From assembly GCA_031284645.1 (NCBI GenBank), contig JAITXS010000195.1:1-34251 (forward strand): a stretch of 34,251 nucleotides of DNA. Reading direction: 5' to 3'. This stretch comes from Spirochaetaceae bacterium (GTDB lineage: Bacteria > Spirochaetota > Spirochaetia > Treponematales > Breznakiellaceae). Made by a program: the position numbers and the translations under genes. Of this stretch, positions 23,898 to 33,085 are shown in pieces; within the stretch, counting starts at the first letter, position 1, and every line of letters begins with the position of its first letter. The notes beneath the pieces were generated by a model, which did not search any database, was not told the origin of the DNA, and was given only the letters and a program-made list of their open reading frames with translations.

Positions 23898-24218
23898 GGG
23901 CCGCAGTCTGCGTTTAAGAAACACCTGTCCCTGTTCACGGTGACAGGTGCTCCGAAGCGTTCCGATACACGGTTTTGCTGTATCAGGACTATGGAGGAGA
24001 TATCCTGCCATTCTAAAACCTTTACCCCGTGCCCATCATCCGTGGTGCTTCGGGGTATGGGGCTTAGGAATGATCAGCTTGCTGCTACCCAAGACCTGCG
24101 GCTCATCTTCTTTTTTCGTATCGCCAAGATGGGATCGTGCCTTGCGATGGCTCTTGTTGCGTTTAAGAAAGCGCGTTATCATTAAACAAACATTCTTTTT
24201 ATACCAGGAAGGGATACT
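23898..24218. other. Intergenic region, 321 nt, with hairpins and a 13-bp direct repeat
   Basis: A hairpin CACCTGTC/GACAGGTG (23922-23949) may end the efflux operon. Further small inverted repeats follow (GATACA/TGTATC near 23966, CCCCG/CGGGG near 24030-24057). The 13-mer TGCGTTTAAGAAA occurs at 23909-23921 and again at 24158-24170, bracketing 236 bp like a target-site duplication. Frames through it do not look like genes. Confidence 0.5.
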
Positions 24219-24800
24219 ATGAAAAACACGAAAAAATTCTTTTTTCTCGGTTTGATTGTTGCAGTGATTGCTGTCGCCTGTGAAAAACCGCCGACAGAAG
24301 CAATGGACAAAGCGGCGGCGGCGGTAACAAGAGTAGAAAATGATATTGATGTGCAAGTATATGCCTCGAACAATATCGCAAAAATTCGGGATATGCTCAA
24401 GAATATGAGGACGGAAGCTAACCAGAAGCGCTATGCTCAGGCCCGTCAGTTGGCAGCGGATATCATTGACTTTGCCGATAAGGTGATTGCCGAAGGCAAG
24501 AGTGCGGCAGCCCGTTTGCACGATGATGCGGCAAACGCGCTTGACCTGATGGAAAATGCCATACGAGAGACGCAGACAACGCTCGAAGACGCCCGTAAAG
24601 CGAAACAACAGGGGCTTAAATTCGATGAGCTTGATAATGATTTTACCGGTGCACAATCCGGTGCGGAACAGGCAAGGCTCGAGAACAATGAAAAACGTTA
24701 CCGCGAGGCGATAGATACCAGTGAAGGTGTCCGTTCGGCTCTTGGTTCCATCACGGCAAAAATCGGAGAGGCAAGTCTCTCTCAGTCAAGAAAGAAGTAA
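24219..24800 (+). CDS. Coiled-coil lipoprotein (DUF4398-like)
   Basis: The signal peptide ends in VAVAC (lipidated cysteine at residue 21). The mature 170 residues are almost wholly helical and charged (AMDKAAAAVTRVENDIDVQV, QARQLAADIIDFADKVIAEG, ENNEKRYREAIDTSEGVRSA), a pattern of DUF4398-type periplasmic lipoproteins common in treponemes. It probably sits on the inner or outer membrane facing the periplasm. AGGAAGG precedes the ATG. The livH start is 14 nt after its stop, so co-transcription is possible. Confidence 0.75.
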   Translation: MKNTKKFFFLGLIVAVIAVACEKPPTEAMDKAAAAVTRVENDIDVQVYASNNIAKIRDMLKNMRTEANQKRYAQARQLAADIIDFADKVIAEGKSAAARLHDDAANALDLMENAIRETQTTLEDARKAKQQGLKFDELDNDFTGAQSGAEQARLENNEKRYREAIDTSEGVRSALGSITAKIGEASLSQSRKK

Positions 24801-24814
24801 AAAGGGGTAAACAG

Positions 24815-25717
24815 GTGTCGGAAGCGGCGGGAGTATTCGCTCAGCAGCTTATTAATGGTATCTCTCTCGGGAGTATTTATGCACTCATTGCCTTAGGCTA
24901 TACTATGGTCTACGGCATCGTGCTTTTAATAAATTTTGCACATGGTGATATTCTTATGGTGGGGGCGTATGCTGCTTATTTTATTATGAGCATCTTAGGA
25001 GTATCGCCGCCCATTTTGATTTTAGCTTTTGTGTTTTCAATGGCGGTCTGTGCTGCGCTGGGTATTGCTATTGAACGCTTTGCCTATCGTCCCCTGCGGA
25101 GCGCTCCCCGACTCAATTCACTGATAACCGCGATTGCTGTCTCGCTTATTTTGCAAAACGGCATGAGGGTCTTACCCTTTGTCGGATCAAACCCCCGTCA
25201 GTTTCCCCAGCCCCCGATAAGTACGGTCATTATCGGGCCTTTTTCGGTTTCCAGCATACAGATCATCGTGATAGTAGTCTCGTCACTCCTTATGATCGGG
25301 CTCAATTATATTGTAAACTCCACAAAACAAGGCAAGGCTATGCGCGCTGTTTCATTTGATATGTCGGCGGCAAGTTTAATGGGAATTTCCGTTAATAAGA
25401 CCATTTCGTTTACCTTTGCGCTCGGCTCAAGTTTAGCCGCTGCCGGAGGGATACTCTACTCTTTCGCGTATCCGCAAATTATGCCGACTATGGGTACTAT
25501 GCCCGGTTTAAAGGCTTTTGTTGCCGCAGTTTTTGGCGGTATCGGATCAATTCCGGGTGCCATGCTCGGCGGCATTATTTTAGGCGTGATAGAAACGCTT
25601 ACAAAAGGTTATATCACATCGCAATATGCCGATGCTATTTCTTTTGCCATTCTGATCATCATTCTTTTGGTCAAGCCTACCGGCATTATGGGCACAAAAG
25701 TCAGGATCAAGGTTTAA
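24815..25717 (+). CDS. livH: Branched-chain amino-acid-type ABC permease (LivH family)
   Basis: The 300-residue polytopic protein starts at a GTG and opens with the family phrase LINGISLGSIYALIALGYTM, VYGIVLLINFAHGDILMVGA. It continues with TTP-type sequences such as FDMSAASLMGISVNKTISFT and ends AILIIILLVKPTGIMG, all typical of LivH. It forms one half of the membrane channel with LivM. The usual livM, livG, livF and binding-protein genes are not here. The next genes are nfeD-like and flotillin, so the other components must be elsewhere or the gene was separated by rearrangement. Confidence 0.92.
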   Translation: MSEAAGVFAQQLINGISLGSIYALIALGYTMVYGIVLLINFAHGDILMVGAYAAYFIMSILGVSPPILILAFVFSMAVCAALGIAIERFAYRPLRSAPRLNSLITAIAVSLILQNGMRVLPFVGSNPRQFPQPPISTVIIGPFSVSSIQIIVIVVSSLLMIGLNYIVNSTKQGKAMRAVSFDMSAASLMGISVNKTISFTFALGSSLAAAGGILYSFAYPQIMPTMGTMPGLKAFVAAVFGGIGSIPGAMLGGIILGVIETLTKGYITSQYADAISFAILIIILLVKPTGIMGTKVRIKV

Positions 25718-25804
25718 GCCCCTAAGCTTCCGGCTTTGACGGCCCTTGTGTGCTAAGCCCGACAGACTCCTAGACACTGCCTGCATAGCAGGGTAAATTT
25801 GATC

Positions 25805-26404
25805 ATGATAGGTTTTTTGGAAGGGGCAAGTCTGATTTTTTGGATTGCCGCGATTTTCGGAACAGTCTTGTTTATTCTGCGGGTTGCTTTGTTTGTTTTT
25901 GGCGGTTTCGGCACGGACACCGACATGACTTCGCAGGGCGATATTTCCGACTCCGGCGCAGGGGATGTCTCGCAGGCTAGTGATGCTGCATTTAAACTGC
26001 TTTCCCTCAATTCAATTACCGGTTTTATCGCTATGTTCGGCTGGGCGGGTTTAGCGGCGTATTCACAGCATAGACTTTCCTTCCTTGTCTCGTTGGGTAT
26101 TGCTATTTTTGCCGGTTGTATCGTTATTGTTTTAACTGCTTCCCTTGTTCATTTTGCGATGAAATTAAAAAGCCCGGGCGAGGTGTTCACGCTTAAAAAT
26201 GCGGTCGGCAAGGTAGCCGAGGTCTATTTGGAAATACCCGCCGGATACCATGAGCCCGGAAGGATTATTTTTACCGTGAACGGTGCCCAACATGAGGCGG
26301 ACGCGCTGTGCGAAAACGGGCAATTGATTAAATCATTTGAAAGGGTTACTATTATTCGTGTTTTAGATCCGCGCACAGTACTTGTAGCGCCCCTTGGAGG
26401 TTAA
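25805..26404 (+). CDS. NfeD-like membrane protein
   Basis: Three hydrophobic segments are visible (FLEGASLIFWIAAIFGTVLF; LNSITGFIAMFGWAGLAAYS; LVSLGIAIFAGCIVIVLTAS). They are followed by a C-terminal OB-fold-like soluble domain (AVGKVAEVYLEIPAGYHEPG ... VTIIRVLDPRTVLVAPL) as in NfeD1b/YuaF proteins. These proteins partner flotillins in membrane microdomains. I chose the ATG at 25805; a TTG at 25799 with closer AGGG is possible. The stop lies two nt before the flotillin GTG, within its ribosome-site context, so the pair is co-translated. Confidence 0.8.
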   Translation: MIGFLEGASLIFWIAAIFGTVLFILRVALFVFGGFGTDTDMTSQGDISDSGAGDVSQASDAAFKLLSLNSITGFIAMFGWAGLAAYSQHRLSFLVSLGIAIFAGCIVIVLTASLVHFAMKLKSPGEVFTLKNAVGKVAEVYLEIPAGYHEPGRIIFTVNGAQHEADALCENGQLIKSFERVTIIRVLDPRTVLVAPLGG

Positions 26405-26405
26405 T

Positions 26406-27833
26406 GTGGGTTTTAATTTTACCCTGGTTGCCGTTATTTTTTTAGCGGTTTTTCTTTTTATACTGATTGTTTTTATCGCAAGCCGGTATAAACGGTGCGC
26501 ATCAAACAGGGTGTTAGTTGTTTTCGGTAAGATAAGCGGCGGACGCTCAGCGCGTTGTCTGCACGGTGGTGGTGCTTTTGTTTGGCCGCTTATTCAAGAC
26601 TATTGCTACCTTGACTTGACGCCGATGACGATCAATATTCCCCTGAAAGGGGCTCTTTCCCAGCAAAATATCCGCGTCAATGTGCCCAGCACTTTTACTG
26701 TTGCGATTGCTACGGAAGAAAGCAGCATGAATTCTGCAGCGGTACGTCTTTTAGGGCTTGAAAACAAAGACATTGAGTCGATGGCAACGGAAATTATTTT
26801 GGGTCAGCTCCGCTTAACGGTAGCTTCCCTTACCATAGAGCAAATCAATCAGGATCGCGAGCGATTCCTTGAGTCTATCCGTAAAAACATTGATATAGAG
26901 CTTGACAAAATCGGTCTCTGTCTTATCAACGTGAATGTTACCGATATTACTGATGAGTCAGGATATATCGAGAGTATCGGAAAGAAAGCAGCGCTTACAG
27001 CTATCAATCAGGCTAAGGTTGATGTCGCTGAACAGGATAAGCGGGGTGCCATAGGCGAAGCCGAGGCAAAAAAAGATCAGCAGGTGCAGGTTGCCCAGTT
27101 CGCCAAAGACCAACAAGTGCAGGTCGCTGAATTTAATAAAGAGCAGCGCATTCAAATAGCCGATTACAATGCACGGGCTGTTGAGGGCGAAAACAAATCC
27201 AAAGCGGAGATTGCCTCTTCTGCGGCAACGCTCGCCGAACGTGAGGCGGAGGCTGCCCGACGCGGAGAAGTCGCCCATCAGGAAGCGGAAGCTGATATTC
27301 AGAAGGCGAAAGCGTTCTCCGAACAGCGTCGGCTTGAGGCGGAGGAAGTTGTACCGCGTGAAATTGAAAAACGGAAAATAGAGATCGATGCCGCAGCTCA
27401 TGCCGAACAAAAGCGTCGCCTCGCACAAGGTGATGCCGATGCGATTTTACTGGTACGGTCCGCCGAGGCTGAAGGTATAAAAAAAGTGCTTGAGGCAAAA
27501 GCCTTGGGGTATCAGACCCTTATCAAAGCGGCAAACAGTGACGCGAAAAGCGCAGCAACCTTGCTTATTGTTGAAAAACTCGAAGAAATTGTCAAAATGC
27601 AAACTGAAGCAATTAAAAATATCAAGATTGATAAAATCACTGTCTGGGATAATCCCTCCGGCGATCAGAGTTCTACCGCGAATTTTATGCGTAATCTTGT
27701 TAAAACACTGCCGCCGCTGCATGATATTGCGCAGCAAGCCGGTATTGACTTACCGCACTTCCTTGGCTCGGTGGAAAAAGAGGTGCCAGAAGAACGGGAT
27801 TCCGTTCTGCGGACAGGTGAAAAGCTTTCATAG
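26406..27833 (+). CDS. floT: Flotillin-like SPFH-domain protein
   Basis: A GTG at 26406 with GGAGG five nt upstream gives 475 residues; a longer TTG start at 26394 would include the ribosome site. An N-terminal membrane anchor (FTLVAVIFLAVFLFILIVFI) is followed by the SPFH domain (NRVLVVFGKISGG to about residue 185). A long coiled-coil rich in Glu-Ala repeats comes next, typical of flotillins. The coil holds a striking 11-12-residue repeat (KDQQVQVAQFA, KDQQVQVAEFN, KEQRIQIADYN). Flotillins scaffold membrane microdomains. The pairing with the NfeD-like gene supports the call. Confidence 0.93.
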   Translation: MGFNFTLVAVIFLAVFLFILIVFIASRYKRCASNRVLVVFGKISGGRSARCLHGGGAFVWPLIQDYCYLDLTPMTINIPLKGALSQQNIRVNVPSTFTVAIATEESSMNSAAVRLLGLENKDIESMATEIILGQLRLTVASLTIEQINQDRERFLESIRKNIDIELDKIGLCLINVNVTDITDESGYIESIGKKAALTAINQAKVDVAEQDKRGAIGEAEAKKDQQVQVAQFAKDQQVQVAEFNKEQRIQIADYNARAVEGENKSKAEIASSAATLAEREAEAARRGEVAHQEAEADIQKAKAFSEQRRLEAEEVVPREIEKRKIEIDAAAHAEQKRRLAQGDADAILLVRSAEAEGIKKVLEAKALGYQTLIKAANSDAKSAATLLIVEKLEEIVKMQTEAIKNIKIDKITVWDNPSGDQSSTANFMRNLVKTLPPLHDIAQQAGIDLPHFLGSVEKEVPEERDSVLRTGEKLS

Positions 27834-27843
27834 CATAAGAAAG

Positions 27844-27924
27844 CACAGGGTTTTGAATGTTTTTGAAATCCTGTGTTGTAGAAACCCTGTCCTGCGGGGT
27901 AGAAATCCCGCAGGACAGGGTTTC
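27844..27924. repeat. Tandem palindromic repeat (two hairpins)
   Basis: A first imperfect hairpin (CACAGG ... CCTGTG, 27844-27875) is followed by a perfect 18-bp-arm inverted repeat (27881-27898 with 27907-27924, 8-nt loop). Both use the unit GAAAYCCTGT and its complement, so they look like members of one intergenic repeat family. No U-run follows. Confidence 0.8.
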
Positions 27925-28119
27925 AATATTTATCAATAATGCTTGCGCGATCGGCACGAGGAACCCCGCTTACCGGACGGATTCTGTTTGTAAAGGAAGC
28001 GGTCCGCATAAATTATCCGGGCTAAGGGAGCTTCCCCTACCTGAAAATTGCAAAGGTATTTTTGCTATACATTATAATGCATAAAATATAATATAAAAAA
28101 GAATTGTTTGAGGATTTTT

Positions 28120-29127
28120 ATGAAACAGAAATGCATGTTTACTGCGGCACTTTTTATCTTATTGTGTTCCGCAACGCTGGTATCCGCCGCGCCTGTTACA
28201 ATCAGGCTCGCCTCGCTGGTGCCGGAAAACACTGATTGGGGTAGGGCTCTGAATAAGATGGCCCAACAATGGTCTGAGGCAACAAACGGAGAGGTTATTG
28301 TCAAAGTTTACCACGGCGGGGTTATCAGCAGTAACGAGAGTGAGATACTGCAAAAATTGAACCAAAACCAGATTCAAGCCGCCGTGTTATCATCGGCAGG
28401 CATGAGTAAGATATCCGAAAAAATTTTAACTTTAAGCTGCCCTTTCCTTATCAGAAATGACGAGGAGCTTGATTATATTCTAGCTGATCTCAAGCCCACA
28501 CTGGAGTCACAGATTGATCGTAACGGATACAAGGTTGTCGCATGGTCAAAAGCCGGCTGGATTAAATTTTTCGGACGCCGTCCTATTTTTACCCCACCGG
28601 ATTTAAGATCCCAGAAGATTGCCTCCGGAGAAGTCCCGGCTTTGAACAACGCATTTAAGGCCTTAGGTTATACGATTACCGTAATGGCTTATAATGATGT
28701 GCGTACTGCGCTTGAGGCAAACAGAATTGACGCTTTTTTTCAAAGCCCTGTCTATGCCGCTTCCATGCAGCTTTTTAACACTGCGAGAAATATGTGCTCA
28801 TTAAATGTCGCGCCGTTCATGGGAGGCATTGTACTTAACCAAGCCGCATGGCGAAGGATTCCGGATAAATACAAAGCCAAACTGCTTGAAATTTCCGGAC
28901 AGGTTGAAATTGACAATAATAACGCGATAGCCGCACTTGAACGCTCTGCCATTGATATTATGCTCAAAAACGGGCTTGTTATCAACGAAGTAAGTCCGGC
29001 CCAGCAAAAACTATGGGAAGATGAGAGTAATGCGGCCATGTCATCCTTATCAAACGGGGGAAGCGCTGCCATTGATCCTGAAATATATCAACGCATTGAA
29101 ACATTACTCCGTCAAATCAGGAAATGA
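28120..29127 (+). CDS. dctP: TRAP transporter substrate-binding protein (DctP family)
   Basis: From the ATG at 28120 (GAGG six nt upstream) it has 335 residues; an in-frame TTG at 28108 is less likely. A cleavable signal peptide (AALFILLCSATLVSAAP) is followed by IRLASLVPENTDWGRALNKM and the DctP-like core (GEVIVKVYHGGVISSNESEI; SGEVPALNNAFKALGYTITV; ALEANRIDAFFQSPVYAASM). It binds an organic acid in the periplasm for the sodium-driven TRAP permease encoded next (4-nt overlap). Ligand not deducible. A TATAAT-rich region at 28060-28100 probably holds the promoter. Confidence 0.92.
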   Translation: MKQKCMFTAALFILLCSATLVSAAPVTIRLASLVPENTDWGRALNKMAQQWSEATNGEVIVKVYHGGVISSNESEILQKLNQNQIQAAVLSSAGMSKISEKILTLSCPFLIRNDEELDYILADLKPTLESQIDRNGYKVVAWSKAGWIKFFGRRPIFTPPDLRSQKIASGEVPALNNAFKALGYTITVMAYNDVRTALEANRIDAFFQSPVYAASMQLFNTARNMCSLNVAPFMGGIVLNQAAWRRIPDKYKAKLLEISGQVEIDNNNAIAALERSAIDIMLKNGLVINEVSPAQQKLWEDESNAAMSSLSNGGSAAIDPEIYQRIETLLRQIRK

Positions 29128-31091
29128 GGTTTCATGTGAATAAAAAAACAACGGGGACCCGGAACAGCGTACTTCCCGGCACGATAGCCGAAAAACAAAG
29201 CGTGATCTGTTCTATTGAGGATTGGATCTGCAATATCGCACTCATTCTTCTTGCCCTTGTTCCTGCACTTGATTATCTGCTGAGCATTACCATTCACCGG
29301 GGGATTCCCTCATCAAGTGAATTAGTCCCGCAGCTGCTTTTGATTGCCGGTCTTGTTTCGGGAATGATTACCACAAGAAAACAGGAACATCTTGCCATAG
29401 GGTTGATTCACTATATTAAGCATGAAAAAGTCCTGAAAGTTTTAAAAATAATAAGCGCTTCACTTTCATCGTCTATCGCGATACTTTTGAGTTTTGCTTC
29501 TCTTGCCTATATTAAAACTGCGCTCTCGCCTCCGTGGATGCTATGGTTCGGCGAAGAAGCTCAAAGCGCACAGATGATTGCTTTTCTTCCGGCTTGGGCT
29601 TTTGCGCTTTTTCTTCCTCTCGCTTTTTTTGTTATCGCTCTGCGTTTTACCCGCCTGATTCCTTTGCCTGAAAAAATCAAACCCCTGTCGTTTATACCGG
29701 TGATTTTTGGTGTTTTCTGTGCAGTACCTGTTATCCTGAAATTTATATGGGGCCTTAATTTGCCTCCTGCCGCCTTTGATATATCTGATTGGTATATAGG
29801 GATAGCCGACTTTATAAAAATACCCGCCATTATTTTTTTAGTTGTCATGGCATTTGGCGGAACGCCTCTTTTTATTGTTTTTGCGGGAGTCGCCATGCTT
29901 CTTTTTGAAGCTGAAGCTTGGGAAATTGATACGATAATAACGGACGTTAATTTTACTTTGACAAAATCTGATTTTATCGCGATTCCGCTTTTTACCCTGA
30001 CCGGATTTTTCCTTTCGGAGAGCAAGGCCGGGGAACGTCTTGTAAATGCCTTTAAAAGCTTTTTCGGGTGGTTCCCCGGTGGTGTCGTCATTGCAACGGT
30101 TGTGCTTTGCGCTTTTTTTACGACATTTACCGGTGCCTCGGGCGTCACGATACTTGCCCTTGGCGGTATTCTCTATACCGTCCTTTCTGAAAACGCGCAA
30201 TATTCCCCCGGTTTTTCAACCGGCTTAATCACATCCTCGGGAAGTATCGGACTACTCTTCCCCCCGAGCCTTCCGCTTATTCTGGTCGGCGTTACCATAC
30301 AGCAGAGCATTCTGGAGCTTTTTGCGGCGGGTTTTATTCCGGGCTTAATATTAAGCTGTGCGATGATACTGTTTGGTATTATCGTTTCAATAAAGACAAA
30401 AGTACCGCTTGAAAAATTCAATATCAGGAAAGCTCTTCGTTCATTAAAAGCCTCGTTCTTTGAAATATTACTCCCTATTATGCTGCTCTATGGCTATATT
30501 GGTTTGGGTTTATCTCTTGTTCAAATAAGTGCGATTGCACTGGTTTATATTTTTTTTATTGAAGTTTTTATCACAAGAGAAATACCGTTAAAAAATGTTC
30601 CGCGCGTTTTCATCAAGGCAATTCCGATTATAGGAGGTATACTCTCGATTATCGCCCTTTCCAAGGGCCTCTCAGACTATGTCGTATATACACAGGCCCC
30701 TGAAAATTTCGCACACTGGCTGCAAACAGCGGTAAGCTCAAAAATCGTATTTCTTTTAATTTTGAACCTTGCCCTGATCTTTGTCGGTTGTTTTATGGAT
30801 ATTTTTTCCGCTATAGTCGTGGTTCTGCCACTGATTATTCCGCTTGGTCAAGTCTATGATATAAATCCGCTCCATTTGGGCATTATATTTTTAATTAATC
30901 TGGAAGCGGGTTTTTTAACGCCCCCGGTGGGTTTAAACTTGTTCCTCGCAAGCTACCGCTTTAAAAAACCCTTTGTTGAAATATGTAAATATGTTTTTCC
31001 CTTTTTACTAATCCAGCTTGCCGTGGTCTTTTTGGTAACCTATGTGGATGATCTTTCTCTATTTCTGCCGGCCCTCTTGAATTCTAAGTAA
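29124..31091 (+). CDS. dctM: TRAP transporter DctQ-DctM fusion permease
   Basis: The first about 180 residues have four hydrophobic segments and the DctQ-type phrase TRKQEHLAIGLI (cf. 'GGHIxV/HIRVD' regions). The rest is a DctM large subunit: TPLFIVFAGVAMLLF, IPLFTLTGFFLSES, FTGASGVTILALGGIL, LITSSGSIGLLFPPSLPLIL and INLEAGFLTPPVGLNLFLAS. At 655 residues it equals a small plus a large subunit joined, a known variant. It takes up the substrate delivered by the binding protein encoded upstream, using a sodium gradient. The ATG overlaps the dctP stop. Confidence 0.92.
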   Translation: MRFHVNKKTTGTRNSVLPGTIAEKQSVICSIEDWICNIALILLALVPALDYLLSITIHRGIPSSSELVPQLLLIAGLVSGMITTRKQEHLAIGLIHYIKHEKVLKVLKIISASLSSSIAILLSFASLAYIKTALSPPWMLWFGEEAQSAQMIAFLPAWAFALFLPLAFFVIALRFTRLIPLPEKIKPLSFIPVIFGVFCAVPVILKFIWGLNLPPAAFDISDWYIGIADFIKIPAIIFLVVMAFGGTPLFIVFAGVAMLLFEAEAWEIDTIITDVNFTLTKSDFIAIPLFTLTGFFLSESKAGERLVNAFKSFFGWFPGGVVIATVVLCAFFTTFTGASGVTILALGGILYTVLSENAQYSPGFSTGLITSSGSIGLLFPPSLPLILVGVTIQQSILELFAAGFIPGLILSCAMILFGIIVSIKTKVPLEKFNIRKALRSLKASFFEILLPIMLLYGYIGLGLSLVQISAIALVYIFFIEVFITREIPLKNVPRVFIKAIPIIGGILSIIALSKGLSDYVVYTQAPENFAHWLQTAVSSKIVFLLILNLALIFVGCFMDIFSAIVVVLPLIIPLGQVYDINPLHLGIIFLINLEAGFLTPPVGLNLFLASYRFKKPFVEICKYVFPFLLIQLAVVFLVTYVDDLSLFLPALLNSK

Positions 31092-31105
31092 GCAGGACAG
31101 GTGGA

Positions 31106-33040
31106 GTGGACTTTGCCGCCCTAAAAAAACAAGCCTCAGAGGCTCCCCTTGAAAGCGGATGCTATATCATGCGTGATGAAAAGGGGAAGATCATCTATGT
31201 CGGCAAAGCAAAAATCCTGCGTAAGCGGCTTCAATCATACTTTAGCGGCGCAAAAGATATAAAAACTGCGACATTGATGCGTACGGTGCGCTCAATTGAG
31301 ACCATCATTGTTTCTAATGAATATGAAGCCCTCCTTTTAGAAAATACCTTAATTAAGCAGTATACGCCAAAATACAACATCAGTTTAAAAGACGGAAAAT
31401 CATATCCGGTTATCAGGATTACGGCGGAAGACTTCCCGAAAATATTCAAAACCCGTTTTATTGTGGAGGACGGATCGCGTTATTTCGGGCCTTTCCCCAA
31501 TGTCAAGGCACTTGATAATCTTTTAAATACCCTTTTAAAAATCTTTCCCATACGGAAATGCGGCATCCTGCGTAAAAGAAAAACTCCCTGTGTGTATTTT
31601 CATATAGAGCAATGTCAAGCGCCGTGCTGCGGGAAAATAACGGCGGTGAAATACGCTCGGTATGTTGAGCATATCGCAAAACTTTTGGAGGGAGATACTA
31701 CTCCCATCACGGTTGAACTTACGCAAAAAATGCATAAGGCGGCACGGAATTTGTTTTTTGAGAAGGCGGCACGGTACCGCAATACGATAAACGCGATAAG
31801 TGAACTGTCCTCGCTTAACGCAGTGGTTGATTTTGATACGGAGTCACGTGACTATATTGCTTCGGCAAGTGAAGGAGTACTTAGCAGCTACACGGTTTTT
31901 TCTATGCGCGGCGGGAAACTGAGCAACAGGGAACTGTACCGTACAAAAAGTGCGGCGGGGAACTACGATTCTCTTGAGACATTTATCATGTCATATTATT
32001 CGCCGGACAACCCGCCTCCGGCAAAGATCTATGTTGAGGAGCATCCGATCGAAGTCGATGAGAGAGCGCCGGAAACGGATAATTCGGATTATACTGAAAA
32101 GGATACGAACAGGGATACCACTTTATTATATAATATAAAAAAATATATTCACGACCAATTTAATCTTATGCCTGAAATAACGATACCAAACGATAAACGT
32201 CACCGCGCCGCGCTTGCGATGGCAAAACAAAACGCACTTGAAGATTTACGTAAACAACTAAAAGAACGCGGTGCCGGAGCGGCTCTTGACGAGTTAAAGA
32301 GTGCACTTCATTTACAGAACCGCCCTGAGCGTATAGAAGGTTTTGATATAGCTCAGCTTGACGGAAAACACCCTGTAGCAAGTTTAATTTCATTTTATAA
32401 CGGTGTTCCGGATAAAAAAAACTACCGCTATTTTAAGCTTAGAAGCGTTATCGGTATTGTTGATGATTTTGCGAGTATGCGGGAGGCGGTGCGCCGACGT
32501 TACTCGCGCCTGCTTGCCGAGAACAAAGAATTACCCGACATGATTTTAATTGACGGCGGCATAGGACAGGTAAACGCAGCAAAAGGGGTGCTTGATGAAT
32601 TGGGCGTATACTGTGATATAGCGGGCCTTGCAAAACGTGACGAGGAAATTTGGCTGCCCTCGGAGACTATTCCGGCAAAACCGATAAAACTTCCCCGGGA
32701 TTCCGAGGCGCTAAAAATACTGCAAGCCGTGCGCGATGAAACGCACCGTTTTGCAACCGGATTTAATCAGCGCCTGCGCTCAAAAGATCTGTCCTTTGAT
32801 TCGCTTGAATCTGTTGAAGGTATCGGCCCCAAACGGGCGGCGCTTCTTATAAAAGAATTCCAGTCAATCAAAAATATTGCTGCGGCAAAGCCCGAAGAAA
32901 TACACAAGCGCTGCTTTATCAGTCTTGAATTGGCTCAAACAGCCATCGCCGCATCCCGACTTGCCCTTGAAAATCAGGCGGCCCGCAAAAAGGCACTCAT
33001 AGGGCCAAGGGTTGAGGGTATAGGGATTTCTTGTCCTTAG
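31106..33040 (+). CDS. uvrC: Excinuclease ABC subunit C (UvrC)
   Basis: UvrC makes both cuts in nucleotide excision repair. The GIY-YIG domain reads ESGCYIMRDEKGKIIYVGKA (about 17-36), with RKRLQSYF. A Cys cluster (CGILRKRKTPCVYFHIEQCQ, APCC) near 152-174 fits the known UvrC cysteine motif. The UVR motif lies near 210-225, the RNase H-like domain has FDIAQLDGKHPVAS, ILIDGGIGQV and DETHRFA, and the tandem HhH ends the protein (SVEGIGPKRAALLIKEF). A GTG start at 31106 has AGG 4 nt upstream. An acidic, low-similarity insert (IEVDERAPETDNSDYTEKDT, about 315-334) precedes the endonuclease domain. Confidence 0.97.
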   Translation: MDFAALKKQASEAPLESGCYIMRDEKGKIIYVGKAKILRKRLQSYFSGAKDIKTATLMRTVRSIETIIVSNEYEALLLENTLIKQYTPKYNISLKDGKSYPVIRITAEDFPKIFKTRFIVEDGSRYFGPFPNVKALDNLLNTLLKIFPIRKCGILRKRKTPCVYFHIEQCQAPCCGKITAVKYARYVEHIAKLLEGDTTPITVELTQKMHKAARNLFFEKAARYRNTINAISELSSLNAVVDFDTESRDYIASASEGVLSSYTVFSMRGGKLSNRELYRTKSAAGNYDSLETFIMSYYSPDNPPPAKIYVEEHPIEVDERAPETDNSDYTEKDTNRDTTLLYNIKKYIHDQFNLMPEITIPNDKRHRAALAMAKQNALEDLRKQLKERGAGAALDELKSALHLQNRPERIEGFDIAQLDGKHPVASLISFYNGVPDKKNYRYFKLRSVIGIVDDFASMREAVRRRYSRLLAENKELPDMILIDGGIGQVNAAKGVLDELGVYCDIAGLAKRDEEIWLPSETIPAKPIKLPRDSEALKILQAVRDETHRFATGFNQRLRSKDLSFDSLESVEGIGPKRAALLIKEFQSIKNIAAAKPEEIHKRCFISLELAQTAIAASRLALENQAARKKALIGPRVEGIGISCP

Positions 33041-33085
33041 CTAAACCCCCGGCAATATGGCTGCAACGAGAGGCAGCGGATCATC

